DNA of 41,876 nt. Source: Nocardia aobensis NBRC 100429 (GTDB lineage: Bacteria > Actinomycetota > Actinomycetes > Mycobacteriales > Mycobacteriaceae). How positions within the stretch are numbered: the stretch's first letter is position 1; the number at the start of each line of letters is the position of its first letter. The stretch is taken from the NCBI RefSeq assembly GCF_000308375.1, contig NZ_BAFQ01000149.1, positions 1-41,876 of the forward strand, given 5' to 3'. Positions 8,176 to 17,273 of the stretch are shown here, piece after piece. The notes below the pieces were generated by a model that made no database searches, was not told where the DNA came from, and saw nothing but the letters and a program-made list of their open reading frames with translations. A program made the translations under genes and the position numbers.

Positions 8176-10731
8176 CTATTTCCCGGGCGTGGCAGTTGCG
8201 GCCGGCATGGCCGGAAGTTCGGGCAGGCCGAGCAGAACCGGCGTCTTGCGTTCCCCGCTCTCGTCGAAGGCGATCGTGGGATCGGCCTCCTCCGGCGCGT
8301 TGACGAAGGTGACGAAGCGCGAGAGCTTCGCGGGATCCTCCAGCACAGCGGCCCATTCGTCCTTGTAACCGGCGACGTGGCGGGCCATGCTCTCCTCCAG
8401 ATCGGCGGCGATGCCGAGGGAGTCCTCGCAGACGACCTGCTTCAGGTGTTCGATACCACCCTCGAGTGCTTCCTGCCACGGCGCGGTGCGCTGCAGCCGG
8501 TCCGCGGTGCGGATGTAGAACATCAGATAGCGGTCGATGTAGCGGATCAACGTCTCGTCGTCGAGGTCACCGGCCAGCAGCACCGCGTGCTTCGGAGTCA
8601 GGCCGCCGTTGCCGCCGACGTAGAGGTTCCAGCCGTTCTCGGTGGCGATGACGCCGACGTCCTTACCGCGCGCTTCGGCGCATTCGCGGGCACAGCCCGA
8701 GACCGCCAGCTTCAGCTTGTGCGGCGAGCGAAGTCCCCGGTAGCGCTTCTCCAGCAGCACCGCCATGCCGACCGAATCCTGCTGGCCGTAGCGGCACCAG
8801 GTCGAGCCCACGCAGCTCTTCACGGTGCGCAGCGATTTGCCGTAGGCGTGGCCGGATTCCATCCCCTTGTCGACCAGTCGCTGCCAGATCTGCGGCAGCT
8901 GCTCGACCCGCGCACCGAACAGGTCGATGCGCTGACCGCCGGTGACCTTGACGTAGAGGCCGAAATCCTTGGCGATCTGGCCGATTTCGATCAGCTGCTC
9001 GGGCGTCACCTCACCGCCGGGCATCCGCGGCACCACCGAATAGGTGCCGTTCTTCTGCAGGTTGGCCAGGAAGTGGTCGTTGGTGTCCTGCAGTGCGGAC
9101 TGCTCACCGTCGAGGATGTGGTCGCTCGAGGTCGAGGCCAGGATGGAGGCAACGGTCGGCTTGCAGATATCGCAGCCGATTCCGGTGCCGTGCTTGGCGA
9201 TCAGTTCCGAGAAGGTGCGGATGCCGGTCACCCGCACGATCTCGAACAGTTCGGACCGAGACTGGGTGAAGTGCTCGCACAGCGCCTTCGACATCTCCAC
9301 GCCGGACTGCTCGAGCAGCTTCTTGATCATGGGAACGCAACCGCCGCAGGAGGTTCCGGCGGAGGTGCAGCTCTTGACGCCGGCGATATCGCAGGCGCCT
9401 TCGTGAACAGCTCCGACGATGGCCCCTTTGGACACGTTGTTGCAGGAGCAGATCTGCGCCTCGTCGGGCAGGGCGTCCGCGCCCAGTTCGGCGCCCGCGG
9501 GCGAGATCAGCGCGGCCGGTTCGGCGGGCAGTTCGCTGCCGACCAGCGGGCGCAGCGCCGCGTACTGCGAGGCGTCGCCGACCAGGATGCCGCCCAGCAG
9601 CGTCTTCGCATCGTCGGAGATCACCAGTTTGGCGTAGGTGCCCTTGGCGGCGTCGTGCAGCACCACCGATAGCGCGCCCTCGGTGGTGGCGTGTGCGTCC
9701 CCGAAACTGGCCACGTCCACACCGAGCAGCTTCAGCTTGGTCGATAGGTCGGCGCCCGGGAATTCGCCGGCTCCGCCGACCAGCCGGTCCGCGACGATCT
9801 CGGCGGTGGTGTAGCCGGGGGCGACCAGGCCATAGCAGGTGCCCTCCACGGCCGCCACCTCGCCGACGGCGTAGATGTGCGGATCGGAGGTGACCATGCC
9901 GAGGTCGGTGAGCGCACCACCGCGCGGCCCGATCTCCAGTCCGGCGTCGCGGGCGATCTGATCGCGCGGGCGCACGCCGGCGGAGAAGACCACCAGCGAG
10001 GCGTCGATCACCGACTCGTCGGACAGCGAAACCCGCAGGCCCGCACCGTCTTCGGCGGGTTCGATGGCCGAGGTGCCGACGCCGGTGTGCACGTGCAGGC
10101 CCAGATCGGTGACCAGCTTCTCCAGGATCGCGCCGCCGCCCTCGTCGACCTGCACCGGCATCAGCCGCGGCGCGAACTCGACGACGTGCGGCGTCATTCC
10201 CATGAGCCGCAGGGCATTCGCCGCCTCCAGGCCGAGGAGACCGCCGCCGACGACGACGCCGACCGCACCGGGGCCCGCGTTCTGCGCGGCGGTCCGGATG
10301 CCGTCGAGGTCCTCGAGGGTGCGGTAGACGAAACATTCGGGACGGTCGTGTCCCGGCACCGGCGGCACGAAGGCATACGACCCGGTCGCGAGAACCAGTG
10401 CGTCGTAACCGATCACGTCGCCGGAGGAGGTGGTCACCTTGCGGGCGGCGCGGTCGATCTCGTCGGCGCGCACGCCGAGGCGCAGATCCACCAGCGCGTC
10501 GCCGGCGTACTCGTTACCGGGCAGGGCGAGCGCGCTCTTGTCCCAGGCGCCGACGTAGGACGACAGGCCGACGCGGTCGTAGGCGGCCTGGTCCTCTTCG
10601 CTCAGCACGACGACCTGCCATTGCCCGGCCTCGTCGCGGGAGCGCAGCGCCTCCACGAACCGGTGCCCGACCATGCCGTGGCCGACGACCACCACGGTCT
10701 TGCGCTGCGTGGGTTCGACTGTCGTGTTCAT
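8176..10731 (-). CDS. nirB: Nitrite reductase (NADH) large subunit NirB
   Basis: An 851-residue assimilatory nitrite reductase that reduces nitrite to ammonium in the cytoplasm. Residues 10-330 form the FAD/NAD(P)H oxidoreductase part (VVGHGMVGHRF at 16-25, VVGGGLLGLEAA at 160-171). A BFD-like [2Fe-2S] domain follows, with Cys428, Cys430, Cys462 and Cys465, plus a further Cys520-x-x-Cys523 pair. The nitrite/sulphite reductase half-domain comes next, and the siroheme/[4Fe-4S] site has Cys640, Cys646, Cys680 and Cys684 in the expected C-x5-C...C-x3-C spacing. All ligands are intact and the length is normal. The ATG follows GGAGGACAGTC. It lies 26 bases after narK and 65 bases before nirD. Confidence 0.97.
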   Translation of the reverse strand: MNTTVEPTQRKTVVVVGHGMVGHRFVEALRSRDEAGQWQVVVLSEEDQAAYDRVGLSSYVGAWDKSALALPGNEYAGDALVDLRLGVRADEIDRAARKVTTSSGDVIGYDALVLATGSYAFVPPVPGHDRPECFVYRTLEDLDGIRTAAQNAGPGAVGVVVGGGLLGLEAANALRLMGMTPHVVEFAPRLMPVQVDEGGGAILEKLVTDLGLHVHTGVGTSAIEPAEDGAGLRVSLSDESVIDASLVVFSAGVRPRDQIARDAGLEIGPRGGALTDLGMVTSDPHIYAVGEVAAVEGTCYGLVAPGYTTAEIVADRLVGGAGEFPGADLSTKLKLLGVDVASFGDAHATTEGALSVVLHDAAKGTYAKLVISDDAKTLLGGILVGDASQYAALRPLVGSELPAEPAALISPAGAELGADALPDEAQICSCNNVSKGAIVGAVHEGACDIAGVKSCTSAGTSCGGCVPMIKKLLEQSGVEMSKALCEHFTQSRSELFEIVRVTGIRTFSELIAKHGTGIGCDICKPTVASILASTSSDHILDGEQSALQDTNDHFLANLQKNGTYSVVPRMPGGEVTPEQLIEIGQIAKDFGLYVKVTGGQRIDLFGARVEQLPQIWQRLVDKGMESGHAYGKSLRTVKSCVGSTWCRYGQQDSVGMAVLLEKRYRGLRSPHKLKLAVSGCARECAEARGKDVGVIATENGWNLYVGGNGGLTPKHAVLLAGDLDDETLIRYIDRYLMFYIRTADRLQRTAPWQEALEGGIEHLKQVVCEDSLGIAADLEESMARHVAGYKDEWAAVLEDPAKLSRFVTFVNAPEEADPTIAFDESGERKTPVLLGLPELPAMPAATATPGK

Positions 10732-10757
10732 GACTGTCCTCCGATGCTTTCCGATGG

Positions 10758-12233
10758 TCAGGCGCGAGCCGAGGTGGTGGACTGGGTGGAATCGGATTCG
10801 GGCGACCGTTCGGCCTCGAGCACCAGGGCTTCGGCCTGGGCGACGACACCGGATTCGATACGCGCCGAACGCATTCCGGGCCGCCGCAGGAAGATCGACC
10901 AGACGACGATCGCGCAGACGACGTAGAAGCCCAGGAACACCCAGAAAGCGGTGGTCGCGGAGTTGGTGGAGGCGTAGGAGGAGCGCAGCACCAGGTTGAT
11001 GGCCACACCACCCAGGGCGCCGATCGCGCCGACGAAACCGATCAGCGCGCCCGAGGTGTTGCGCGACCAGGCGGCCTGCTCCCCGGCGCTCACCGGCAGG
11101 CTCTTGGACTTCGCGTCGAATACCGACGGGATGATCTTGGTGACCGACCCGTTGCCGATTCCCGAGAGCACGAACAGGGCGATGAATCCGCAGACCAGGG
11201 CGACCATGGTCGCCCCCGAGGCCACGCCGCCGTTGTGGTCGGCGGCCACACTCGACACCGCGACCACGACCGCCGCGACCATCATTCCGGCGAACCCGGC
11301 CAGCGTGACGCGGCTGCCGCCGAAGCGGTCGGCCATCTTGCCGCCGTAGGGGCGGGCCAGCGAACCCAACAGCGGGCCGATGAAGGCGATCTGCGCGGCG
11401 TGCAGACTCGCCTGAGCGGCCGAATCACCGCCGGCCTTGAAGCCGATCTGCAGAATCTGGCCGAAGGCGAAGCTGAAGCCGATGAACGAGCCGAACGTGC
11501 CGATGTAGAGGAAGGCGATCGCCCAGGACTGCGGGACCTTCAGCGACTCCAGCATGTAGGACAGATCGGCCTTCTGGTTGCGCAGATTGTCCATGTAGAG
11601 CGCGGCGCCGAGACCGGCGACCGCGATGAACGCCAGGTAGACCAGGCAGACCACCGATGCGTAGGAGTTGCCGAGCGTGGCGATCACCAGCAGGCCGATC
11701 AGCTGGATCACCGGGACGCCGATATTGCCGCCGCCGGCGTTCATACCCAGCGCCCAGCCCTTGAGCCGCTGCGGGTAGAAGGCGTTGATATTGGTCATCG
11801 AGGAGGCGAAGTTGCCGCCGCCCAGGCCGGCGAACGCCGCCACCACCATGAACGTGGTGTAGGAGGTGCCCGGCTGGTTGATGAAATACAGCGTCAGCAG
11901 CGTCGGGATCAACAGCATCAGGGCGCTGAAGATCGTCCAGTTGCGGCCGCCGAAGCGTGCGGTGGCGACGGTGTAGGGAATGCGCAGGATGCCGCCGACC
12001 AGGGTCGGCATGGCGACCAGGAAGAACTTCCCGGCGGCGTCGATGCCGAACTTGTCCGTCGGCATGAACAGCACCATCACTGACCAGATCGACCACACCG
12101 AGAATCCGACATGTTCGGCGACGACCGACCAGATCAGATTGCGACGGGCGATCTTCTTGCCGCCGGCCTCCCAGGCCGCGACATCCTCGGCATCCCATTG
12201 CTCGATGTCGTGGTTACGCGTCAGCGTGCTCAA
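10758..12233 (-). CDS. narK: Nitrate/nitrite transporter NarK (MFS)
   Basis: A 491-residue major facilitator of the nitrate/nitrite porter family, with about twelve membrane segments. Both family signatures are visible: GLGGGNFASSMTNI and, shortly after, GMNAGGGNIGVP. It would import nitrate or exchange nitrite across the cytoplasmic membrane. The best start is TTG at 12233, because AGGAGG lies 5 bases upstream; extension to 12380 would run through low-quality sequence and the regulatory region. It is the first gene of a leftward operon narK-nirB-nirD-nnaR-chelatase. No nitrate reductase is in the window, so nitrate would have to be reduced by an enzyme encoded elsewhere. Confidence 0.94.
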   Translation of the reverse strand: MSTLTRNHDIEQWDAEDVAAWEAGGKKIARRNLIWSVVAEHVGFSVWSIWSVMVLFMPTDKFGIDAAGKFFLVAMPTLVGGILRIPYTVATARFGGRNWTIFSALMLLIPTLLTLYFINQPGTSYTTFMVVAAFAGLGGGNFASSMTNINAFYPQRLKGWALGMNAGGGNIGVPVIQLIGLLVIATLGNSYASVVCLVYLAFIAVAGLGAALYMDNLRNQKADLSYMLESLKVPQSWAIAFLYIGTFGSFIGFSFAFGQILQIGFKAGGDSAAQASLHAAQIAFIGPLLGSLARPYGGKMADRFGGSRVTLAGFAGMMVAAVVVAVSSVAADHNGGVASGATMVALVCGFIALFVLSGIGNGSVTKIIPSVFDAKSKSLPVSAGEQAAWSRNTSGALIGFVGAIGALGGVAINLVLRSSYASTNSATTAFWVFLGFYVVCAIVVWSIFLRRPGMRSARIESGVVAQAEALVLEAERSPESDSTQSTTSARA

Positions 12234-12551
12234 CAGGGCCTCCTGAAATCCGGTTGGCCCCAAGGTAGAAAACGGGTATTGCCGCGATGCTGCGCCACAT
12301 GACGCAGAAATCAACGGTTGCTCACGTATTCGGCGACTTCCCGGTGAGAACCGGGACTTTGTTTCGCCCATATGACACAACGGTTTCCGTGCGTCACAAA
12401 GTGCCGACGCTCACGCGATGAGTCGGTGAGATCGCTGGCGGCGAGTGGGCCGGGCCACATTACGCGCCCGTCGGCTCACATCATGGCCACAAGCTCACCG
12501 CGGCGCAACCCGAGCGGTGAAATAGCCGAGAGGTCGCGCCGCGGACAGCGA
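12234..12551 (-). promoter_or_regulatory. Intergenic regulatory region upstream of the narK-nirBD operon
   Basis: This 318-base gap separates the narK start from the end of the upstream exporter gene, both leftward. It contains AGGAGG (12239-12244), which serves the TTG start of narK, and a GlnR-like repeat array at 12361-12397. No convincing -35/-10 pair and no small gene were recognised. Confidence 0.6.
12361..12397. promoter_or_regulatory. Candidate GlnR binding site
   Basis: Half-sites GTTTC (12361), ATGAC (12372), GTTTC (12383) and GTCAC (12393) occur at about 11-base intervals. In reverse they read as the actinobacterial GlnR pattern gTnAc-n6-GaAAc-n6-gTnAc-n6-GaAAc, except that the last spacer is 5 instead of 6. 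The site is 128-164 bases upstream of narK, the usual GlnR target together with nirBD. Identification is by pattern only. Confidence 0.5.
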
Positions 12552-13799
12552 TCAGTGCCAGGTGTCCTCGAGCATGCGCGGCTTGCACGCCTGCCAGGCG
12601 CCGGCCACCAGCACCAGTACGGCAACCGCCAGCAGGGCGAAGGGCGCGCCCCAGCCGCCGACCGCACTGTGCAACACACCGAACAGCAGCGGACCGACGC
12701 AGGCGACGGTGTAGCCGACGCCCTGCGTGAAGCCCGACAGCGCCGCTGAACCGGCTTGGGTGCGGGTGCGCAGATTGATCAGCGTGAGCGCCATCGGGAA
12801 GGTGCTCGGCCCCAGCCCCAGCAGCAGCACCCACAGCCACGGTGCGCTCATCGGGGCGATCAGCAGACCGGCGAAGGCCGCGAAAAACGCTATCGCGCAG
12901 CCGATCACGACGGGGAACGGATTGCCGATGCGGGCGGTGAACGACGGTGCGGTCAACGCGGCCGCCAAGCCCATGAAGGAGAAGAAGGCGACCATCGTGC
13001 CGCCGAAGCTCGCGTCGGCGCCCGCGTCGGCGAAGAGTTTGGGCAGCCAGGTGAACATCGAGTAGGTGACCAGCGAGGTCATGCCGAACATCGCGGCCAT
13101 CCCCCACGCCAGCGGCGACCGCCGGATATTGCCCGCGCGCGCGGGCTGTTCGCCCGGCACCTCGGCCACCGCGGTGGTGTCCGCGCGATCGTGACCACGC
13201 CGCCCCCGCAGCACACCCAGCCACGGCACCGCCGCAGCGAACCCGAGCAGCGCCCACAGCCCGAGCGAGACCCGCCAGCCGGCCGCATCGGCCACCGGGA
13301 CCGCGATCAGCGCCGGCACCACGGTGCCGATCTGCACCATCGTGATGTACACCGAACTCAGCACCGCCAGGCGATCGGCGAAATATCGCTTGACCAGGGG
13401 CGGAATCACGACATTGCCGATTCCCATACCGGCCAGCGCCAGCGCGGACAGGCTCAGCAGCTCCCAGGTGTCGGGCACCAGCGCCCGGGTGAGCTGCCCG
13501 GCCCCGGCCATGCACATGGCGACCAGTGCGGTGCGTTCCAGGCCCAGCCGGCGCACGAAGATCGGGGTGATCAACCCGGCCAGCGCGAACATGGCGGTCG
13601 GGATCATGCCGAAGACACCGACGATGGCGGTGGAATAGCCGATGTCGGCGCCGATCCGCTCGGCGAGCGGGGTGAAGGCGGTGACCGCCACGCGCAGCGT
13701 GAGCGCCGATACGACGATGGCGACGAGGACGAGGATCCGGCCCTCGGCCAGACCGCGGCGCCGGATGTCGGTGGTCGACTGCAGATTGGTAACCGTCAC
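12552..13799 (-). CDS. MFS transporter, CynX/NimT family
   Basis: A 415-residue major facilitator with about twelve hydrophobic segments. Blocks such as LTLRVAVTAFTPLAERIGADIGYS near the start and GMGIGNVVIPPLVKRYF in the first half are typical of the CynX/NimT group. Relatives export cyanate or 2-nitroimidazole; here the substrate is unknown. The GTG at 13799 is preferred: a TTG at 13838 is open in frame, but that extension would place the 13805-13819 palindrome inside the gene. The gene is divergent from the GntR/FadR-type regulator starting at 13859, its probable controller. It reads toward the narK promoter region without a clear terminator. Confidence 0.85.
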   Translation of the reverse strand: MTVTNLQSTTDIRRRGLAEGRILVLVAIVVSALTLRVAVTAFTPLAERIGADIGYSTAIVGVFGMIPTAMFALAGLITPIFVRRLGLERTALVAMCMAGAGQLTRALVPDTWELLSLSALALAGMGIGNVVIPPLVKRYFADRLAVLSSVYITMVQIGTVVPALIAVPVADAAGWRVSLGLWALLGFAAAVPWLGVLRGRRGHDRADTTAVAEVPGEQPARAGNIRRSPLAWGMAAMFGMTSLVTYSMFTWLPKLFADAGADASFGGTMVAFFSFMGLAAALTAPSFTARIGNPFPVVIGCAIAFFAAFAGLLIAPMSAPWLWVLLLGLGPSTFPMALTLINLRTRTQAGSAALSGFTQGVGYTVACVGPLLFGVLHSAVGGWGAPFALLAVAVLVLVAGAWQACKPRMLEDTWH

Positions 13800-13804
13800 C
13801 GCGA

Positions 13805-13819
13805 AATCATAGGATGATT
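13805..13819. promoter_or_regulatory. Operator-like palindrome AATCAT-n3-ATGATT
   Basis: A perfect 6+3+6 inverted repeat (AATCAT AGG ATGATT) lies in the 59 bases between the divergent exporter and GntR/FadR regulator genes. Position and symmetry fit an operator for the regulator, controlling both genes. Confidence 0.55.
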
Positions 13820-13858
13820 GGATGAAAGCGGGCAACAAATGTGAGGAGGGGTACTCTA

Positions 13859-14533
13859 TTGGCCGTGCAACCAGTCCGGCGCACCAGCCTCATCGCTCAG
13901 GTCACCGAACAGCTGCGCGCTGAAATCCGTTCGGGGCGTTGGCCGATCGGCTCGCGCATACCGACCGAACCGGAACTCACCGAATTGACCGGCACCGGCC
14001 GCAACACCGTGCGCGAAGCGGTGCAGGCGCTCGTGCACGCCGGCATGCTCGAACGCCGGCAGGGTTCGGGCACCTACGTCATCGCCGCCTCCGATCTCGG
14101 CGGCACCCTCACCAAATACTTCGCCGACGCCGTCGAACGCGATGTGCTCGAACTGCGCCAGGCCCTCGACGTGCAGGCCGCCCGGCTGGCCGCGCTGCGC
14201 CGCGACGACAACGACGTGCAGACCCTGCTGCGCCTGCTCGACCGGCGCAGCCAGGCCTGGGATACCGACAGCACCGCGGCGATCGACGCGGACGTGGCGC
14301 TGCACCGCGCCATCGTCGCCGCCAGCCACAACACCGTCTACCTCGAGTTCTACGATTCGCTGCTGCCCGTGATCGAGGACGTGATTCGTTCTCGCACAAC
14401 AAAATACGGCAACCAGTATCACGACGAACACGCCGAGCTGGTGCATGCCGTGATCGACGGCGACGCCGACCGGGCCGCGCGCGCCGCCAACTGCTTCCTC
14501 GGCTCGCTCATCGCCGAATACCCCGAACGGTGA
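13859..14533 (+). CDS. GntR family transcriptional regulator, FadR/FCD subfamily
   Basis: A 224-residue regulator. Residues 8-75 form the GntR winged helix (VTEQLRAEIRSGRWPIGSRI, then LTELTGTGRNTVREAVQALV and the wing LERRQGSGTYV). Residues 95-220 form an all-helical FCD ligand domain with the metal-site elements D...H (DADVALHRAIVAAS) and two later His blocks (YHDEHAELVHAVIDGD). The TTG at 13859 is favoured by GAGGAGGGG 8 bases upstream; the GTG two codons later (13865) is the alternative. It is divergent from the MFS exporter and most likely represses it until its effector, probably the transported compound, binds. Confidence 0.9.
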   Translation: MAVQPVRRTSLIAQVTEQLRAEIRSGRWPIGSRIPTEPELTELTGTGRNTVREAVQALVHAGMLERRQGSGTYVIAASDLGGTLTKYFADAVERDVLELRQALDVQAARLAALRRDDNDVQTLLRLLDRRSQAWDTDSTAAIDADVALHRAIVAASHNTVYLEFYDSLLPVIEDVIRSRTTKYGNQYHDEHAELVHAVIDGDADRAARAANCFLGSLIAEYPER

Positions 14534-14723
14534 CCGTCTCCGCCGGCAGGTAAACGATTCGTCACCGTCGTGCCGGAAGCGGGGTGAGCGAGTGTTGCTG
14601 CGAACGTCACGGAGCGTGAATCGGACGTAATTTCGCGTTCCTACCGTGGATACGACCGCCGGACCCCGACCTCCGGGTCCCCGAGATGAGGGCGGTCGCA
14701 ATCCCTTCGAGAGGAACGCGCCG

Positions 14724-16190
14724 ATGACTACCACCGACGCCGCGATATCGGCCACCGCCGCTCCCGACTTCCACCATCAGGCCCGCGGCCGCTGGCTCGA
14801 GCACTGGGAGCCGGACAACGAAACCTTCTGGGAGAACGGCGGAAAGCGCACCGCCCGTAAGAATCTCGCCTTCTCGGTCTTCTCCGAGAACCTGGGATTC
14901 AGTATCTGGGTGCTGTGGGCCAGCGTGGTCACCGCCATGGGTTCGGCGGGCTTTCATTATCTGAGCGGACCGGACGCCGTGGCCAATTCGCTGCTGCTCA
15001 CCTCCACACCCACCCTCGTCGGCGCCGCGCTGCGCGTGCCCTACACCTTCGCCATTCCGAAATTCGGCGGTCGCGCGTTCACCGTGTTCAGCGCGGGCAT
15101 GTTGCTGCTGCCGACGCTGGGACTCGCCTATTTCGTCAATCAGCCCGGCACGCCGTTCTGGGTGTTCATGCTGCTGGCCGCGCTCGCCGGCGTGGGTGGC
15201 GGCAATTTCTCCTCGTCGATGGCGAATATCAATTTCTTCTTTCCCGAAGGGAAGAAGGGCGCCGCGCTGGGAATCAACGCCGCGGGCGGCAATATGGGTG
15301 TCGCGCAGACTCAGCTGCTGGTGCCGCTGATCATCACCCTGGGCACCCATCTCATGGCGAAGGATCCGGCCGGTTACCGGTTCGGCATCACCCTCGCGGT
15401 GCTGGTGTGGATCCCGTTCATCCTGATCGCCATGTTCGGCGCGCTGCGGTACATGGATTCGATCACCGGCGCGAAATCCGACGGCAGTTCCTATCGGCTG
15501 GCACTGACCAACCGGCACACCTGGATCATGGCGGTGCTCTACATCGGCACCTTCGGATCGTTCATCGGCTTCTCGTTCGCCTTCCCCACCCTGCTCAAAT
15601 CCACGTTCCCGGAGCTGGCGAAGATCGGCTGGATGTCCACGATCGGCAACCTCGCCTTCCTCGGCGCCTTCGTCGGATCGCTGAGCCGGCCCTTCGGCGG
15701 GTGGATCGCGGACCGATTCACCGGCGCGCGGATCACGGTCTACGTCTTCACCGGCATGGCCGGCGCCACCGCGTTGATCGTGGCCGCGCTCTCGGTGAAG
15801 AACTTTCCGCTGTACCTGATCTCGTTCCTGCTGCTGTTCGTGCTGTCGGGCATCGGCAACGGTTCCACCTACCGGATGATCCCCTCGATCTTCGGGGCCG
15901 AGGCCAAGCGCCGCGCCGCCGAATACGGCCAGGACCCGGCGACCGCGCTGGCCGCGGCCAAACGGCAGGCGGGTGCGGCGATCGGCGTCGTCGGCGCGGT
16001 CGGCGCGGCCGGCGGGTGGGTGCTGCAGCAGGCGCTGCGGGAATCCAATATCCACTTCGGCGGGATGGCACCGGCCTTCTGGGCCTACGCCGTCGCCTTC
16101 CTGGTGATGGGCGGACTCACCTGGTGGTTCTATCTGCGCTCGTCGTTCGCCGTCGAGCGGGTGCCGTCCCTGGCCCACGCGGGCGTCTAG
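14724..16190 (+). CDS. Second NarK-type nitrate/nitrite transporter (MFS)
   Basis: A 488-residue nitrate/nitrite porter, paralogous to narK at 10758-12233. It has both signatures, GVGGGNFSSSMANI and GINAAGGNMGV, and the same N-terminal block (FWENGGKRTARKNLAFSV) before the first membrane helix. It differs in an insertion between helices and in its C terminus. The ATG at 14724 follows GAGAGGAACGCG. It stands alone, not in an operon with a reductase; such NarK2-type copies usually handle nitrate/nitrite exchange linked to respiration or nitrite export. A weak GlnR-like arrangement lies about 95-120 bases upstream. A perfect hairpin follows the stop. Confidence 0.92.
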   Translation: MTTTDAAISATAAPDFHHQARGRWLEHWEPDNETFWENGGKRTARKNLAFSVFSENLGFSIWVLWASVVTAMGSAGFHYLSGPDAVANSLLLTSTPTLVGAALRVPYTFAIPKFGGRAFTVFSAGMLLLPTLGLAYFVNQPGTPFWVFMLLAALAGVGGGNFSSSMANINFFFPEGKKGAALGINAAGGNMGVAQTQLLVPLIITLGTHLMAKDPAGYRFGITLAVLVWIPFILIAMFGALRYMDSITGAKSDGSSYRLALTNRHTWIMAVLYIGTFGSFIGFSFAFPTLLKSTFPELAKIGWMSTIGNLAFLGAFVGSLSRPFGGWIADRFTGARITVYVFTGMAGATALIVAALSVKNFPLYLISFLLLFVLSGIGNGSTYRMIPSIFGAEAKRRAAEYGQDPATALAAAKRQAGAAIGVVGAVGAAGGWVLQQALRESNIHFGGMAPAFWAYAVAFLVMGGLTWWFYLRSSFAVERVPSLAHAGV

Positions 16191-16212
16191 AGCCGCGGAC
16201 TCGGGAACTGCG

Positions 16213-16242
16213 GGCTCGCCGGTCGCATTCGATCGGCGAGCC
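16213..16242. terminator. Bidirectional terminator hairpin
   Basis: GGCTCGCCG and CGGCGAGCC form a perfect 9-bp stem with a 12-base loop. The hairpin fills the 54-base gap between the convergent transporter (stop 16190) and kinase-like gene (stop 16245). There is no T-run, as is usual in actinomycetes. Confidence 0.65.
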
Positions 16243-16244
16243 TG

Positions 16245-17096
16245 CTACAGCATCAAGCGGATCATGTCGGCGGTGTGCGCCAGACCCGGAAACGCCTCCG
16301 CCGTCGAACGCGGATGCAGCGCGTGCACCGCGAGCCGGAACATGACCGCGCGCAACAACATCTGCGGCCATTCCGGTAGATCCGACCACCGCTCGAGCAG
16401 ACCCGGATCCGCACCGCCCCAGGACAGCGCGTCGACCACGATGACCCCGGCCGCCCAGGACGCGGGCCGCCAGTACGGGGTGATGTCGGTGAGCCCCGGA
16501 GCCTGACCGTTGGTGAACAGCACCGTGCCGAACAGATCACCGTGCACGAGCTGCGACGGTATCCGCACCGGTTTCCGCAGCGTCGCGAGTTGCGCCAGCA
16601 TATCGATGCTGTGGCGGCCGTCCGGCGTGGTCACCGGCAGCATGCCGCCGGCTTTCAGGCTGCGCAGCGGAACCGTCTCCCAGGCGGCCCGGTCGGCCGC
16701 GACGAAGACATCGACGTCGACCCACGGCGCGATCGGCTGCTGGGCCAGGAAACGCGGCCGTTCCAGCCGCGCCGTGGCGTAGTGCAGGCGCAACGACACC
16801 GACACCACCTCGTCGTGGCGCGGTTCCGGGGTGCCGTCCATATAGGTATCGGCACGCCAGCCGGACACCACGTAGCGACCGTCGGTGGCGCGCACCGGTC
16901 GCGCCAGCCGCACCCCGTCCACCTGCAGCGTTTCCCGCACCTTCGCCGACCACGCCGCCCGGGCGTGATCGGCCACCGGGCTGAGCACCACCTCTCCGCA
17001 CCGCCACCCACCGTCCCAGTCGCCCAACGCGACCGGGGACACTTCGCGCAGCCCGAAAGTGGCCCGCACATGCTCCGGAGGTTCGACAGATGTCAC
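16245..17096 (-). CDS. TIGR02569-type actinobacterial kinase-like protein (Rv3205c homologue)
   Basis: A 283-residue protein of an actinobacteria-restricted family with aminoglycoside-phosphotransferase-like features. LVHGDLFGTVLF near residue 190 resembles the catalytic HGDLxxxN loop of such kinases, with Thr where the metal-binding Asn is expected, and LTDITPYWRPASWAAGVIVVDALSW follows. Substrate and activity are unknown. Its place beside moeZ matches the order Rv3205c-Rv3206c in M. tuberculosis as remembered. The start gives TSVEPPEHVRATFGL and has no strong ribosome binding site. It is separated from moeZ by a repeat element and a hairpin. Confidence 0.8.
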   Translation of the reverse strand: MTSVEPPEHVRATFGLREVSPVALGDWDGGWRCGEVVLSPVADHARAAWSAKVRETLQVDGVRLARPVRATDGRYVVSGWRADTYMDGTPEPRHDEVVSVSLRLHYATARLERPRFLAQQPIAPWVDVDVFVAADRAAWETVPLRSLKAGGMLPVTTPDGRHSIDMLAQLATLRKPVRIPSQLVHGDLFGTVLFTNGQAPGLTDITPYWRPASWAAGVIVVDALSWGGADPGLLERWSDLPEWPQMLLRAVMFRLAVHALHPRSTAEAFPGLAHTADMIRLML

Positions 17097-17164
17097 GGCC
17101 GTACCGTAACCCCGGGAACTTGTCCACTCGAGACAACGCGCTGAGCCGCCTCCCCGGAAACTTC

Positions 17165-17257
17165 TGCGTACCAGTGAGTGCCGCGTCAGTCTCTGCCCGG
17201 TCCTGCGCTGGGAGCGCGGACAGTGCTGGGCGTACCCGGCGAGTTACCCATGTTCTC
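17165..17257 (+). repeat. Dispersed structured intergenic repeat, copy A
   Basis: About 93 bases, roughly four-fifths identical by eye to 20747-20841. Conserved blocks are TGCGTAC, TCTGCCCGGTCCTGCG, CTGGGCGT and CCCGGCGAGTTACCCAT. It can fold GCGCT-GGG-AGCGC and GCTGGG-CGTA-CCCGGC. Both copies lie in non-coding gaps and read the same way. Confidence 0.7.
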
Positions 17258-17273
17258 GCGAAATCGGTGGGCT

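Noticed and set aside
8149..9672. 507-codon plus-strand open frame within nirB
   Set aside because: Lies opposite NirB, whose cofactor motifs are complete; typical high-GC antisense frame.
14607..16178. 523-codon minus-strand open frame over the second NarK
   Set aside because: Antisense to a clear MFS transporter; composition is His/Gly/Glu-rich and non-protein-like.
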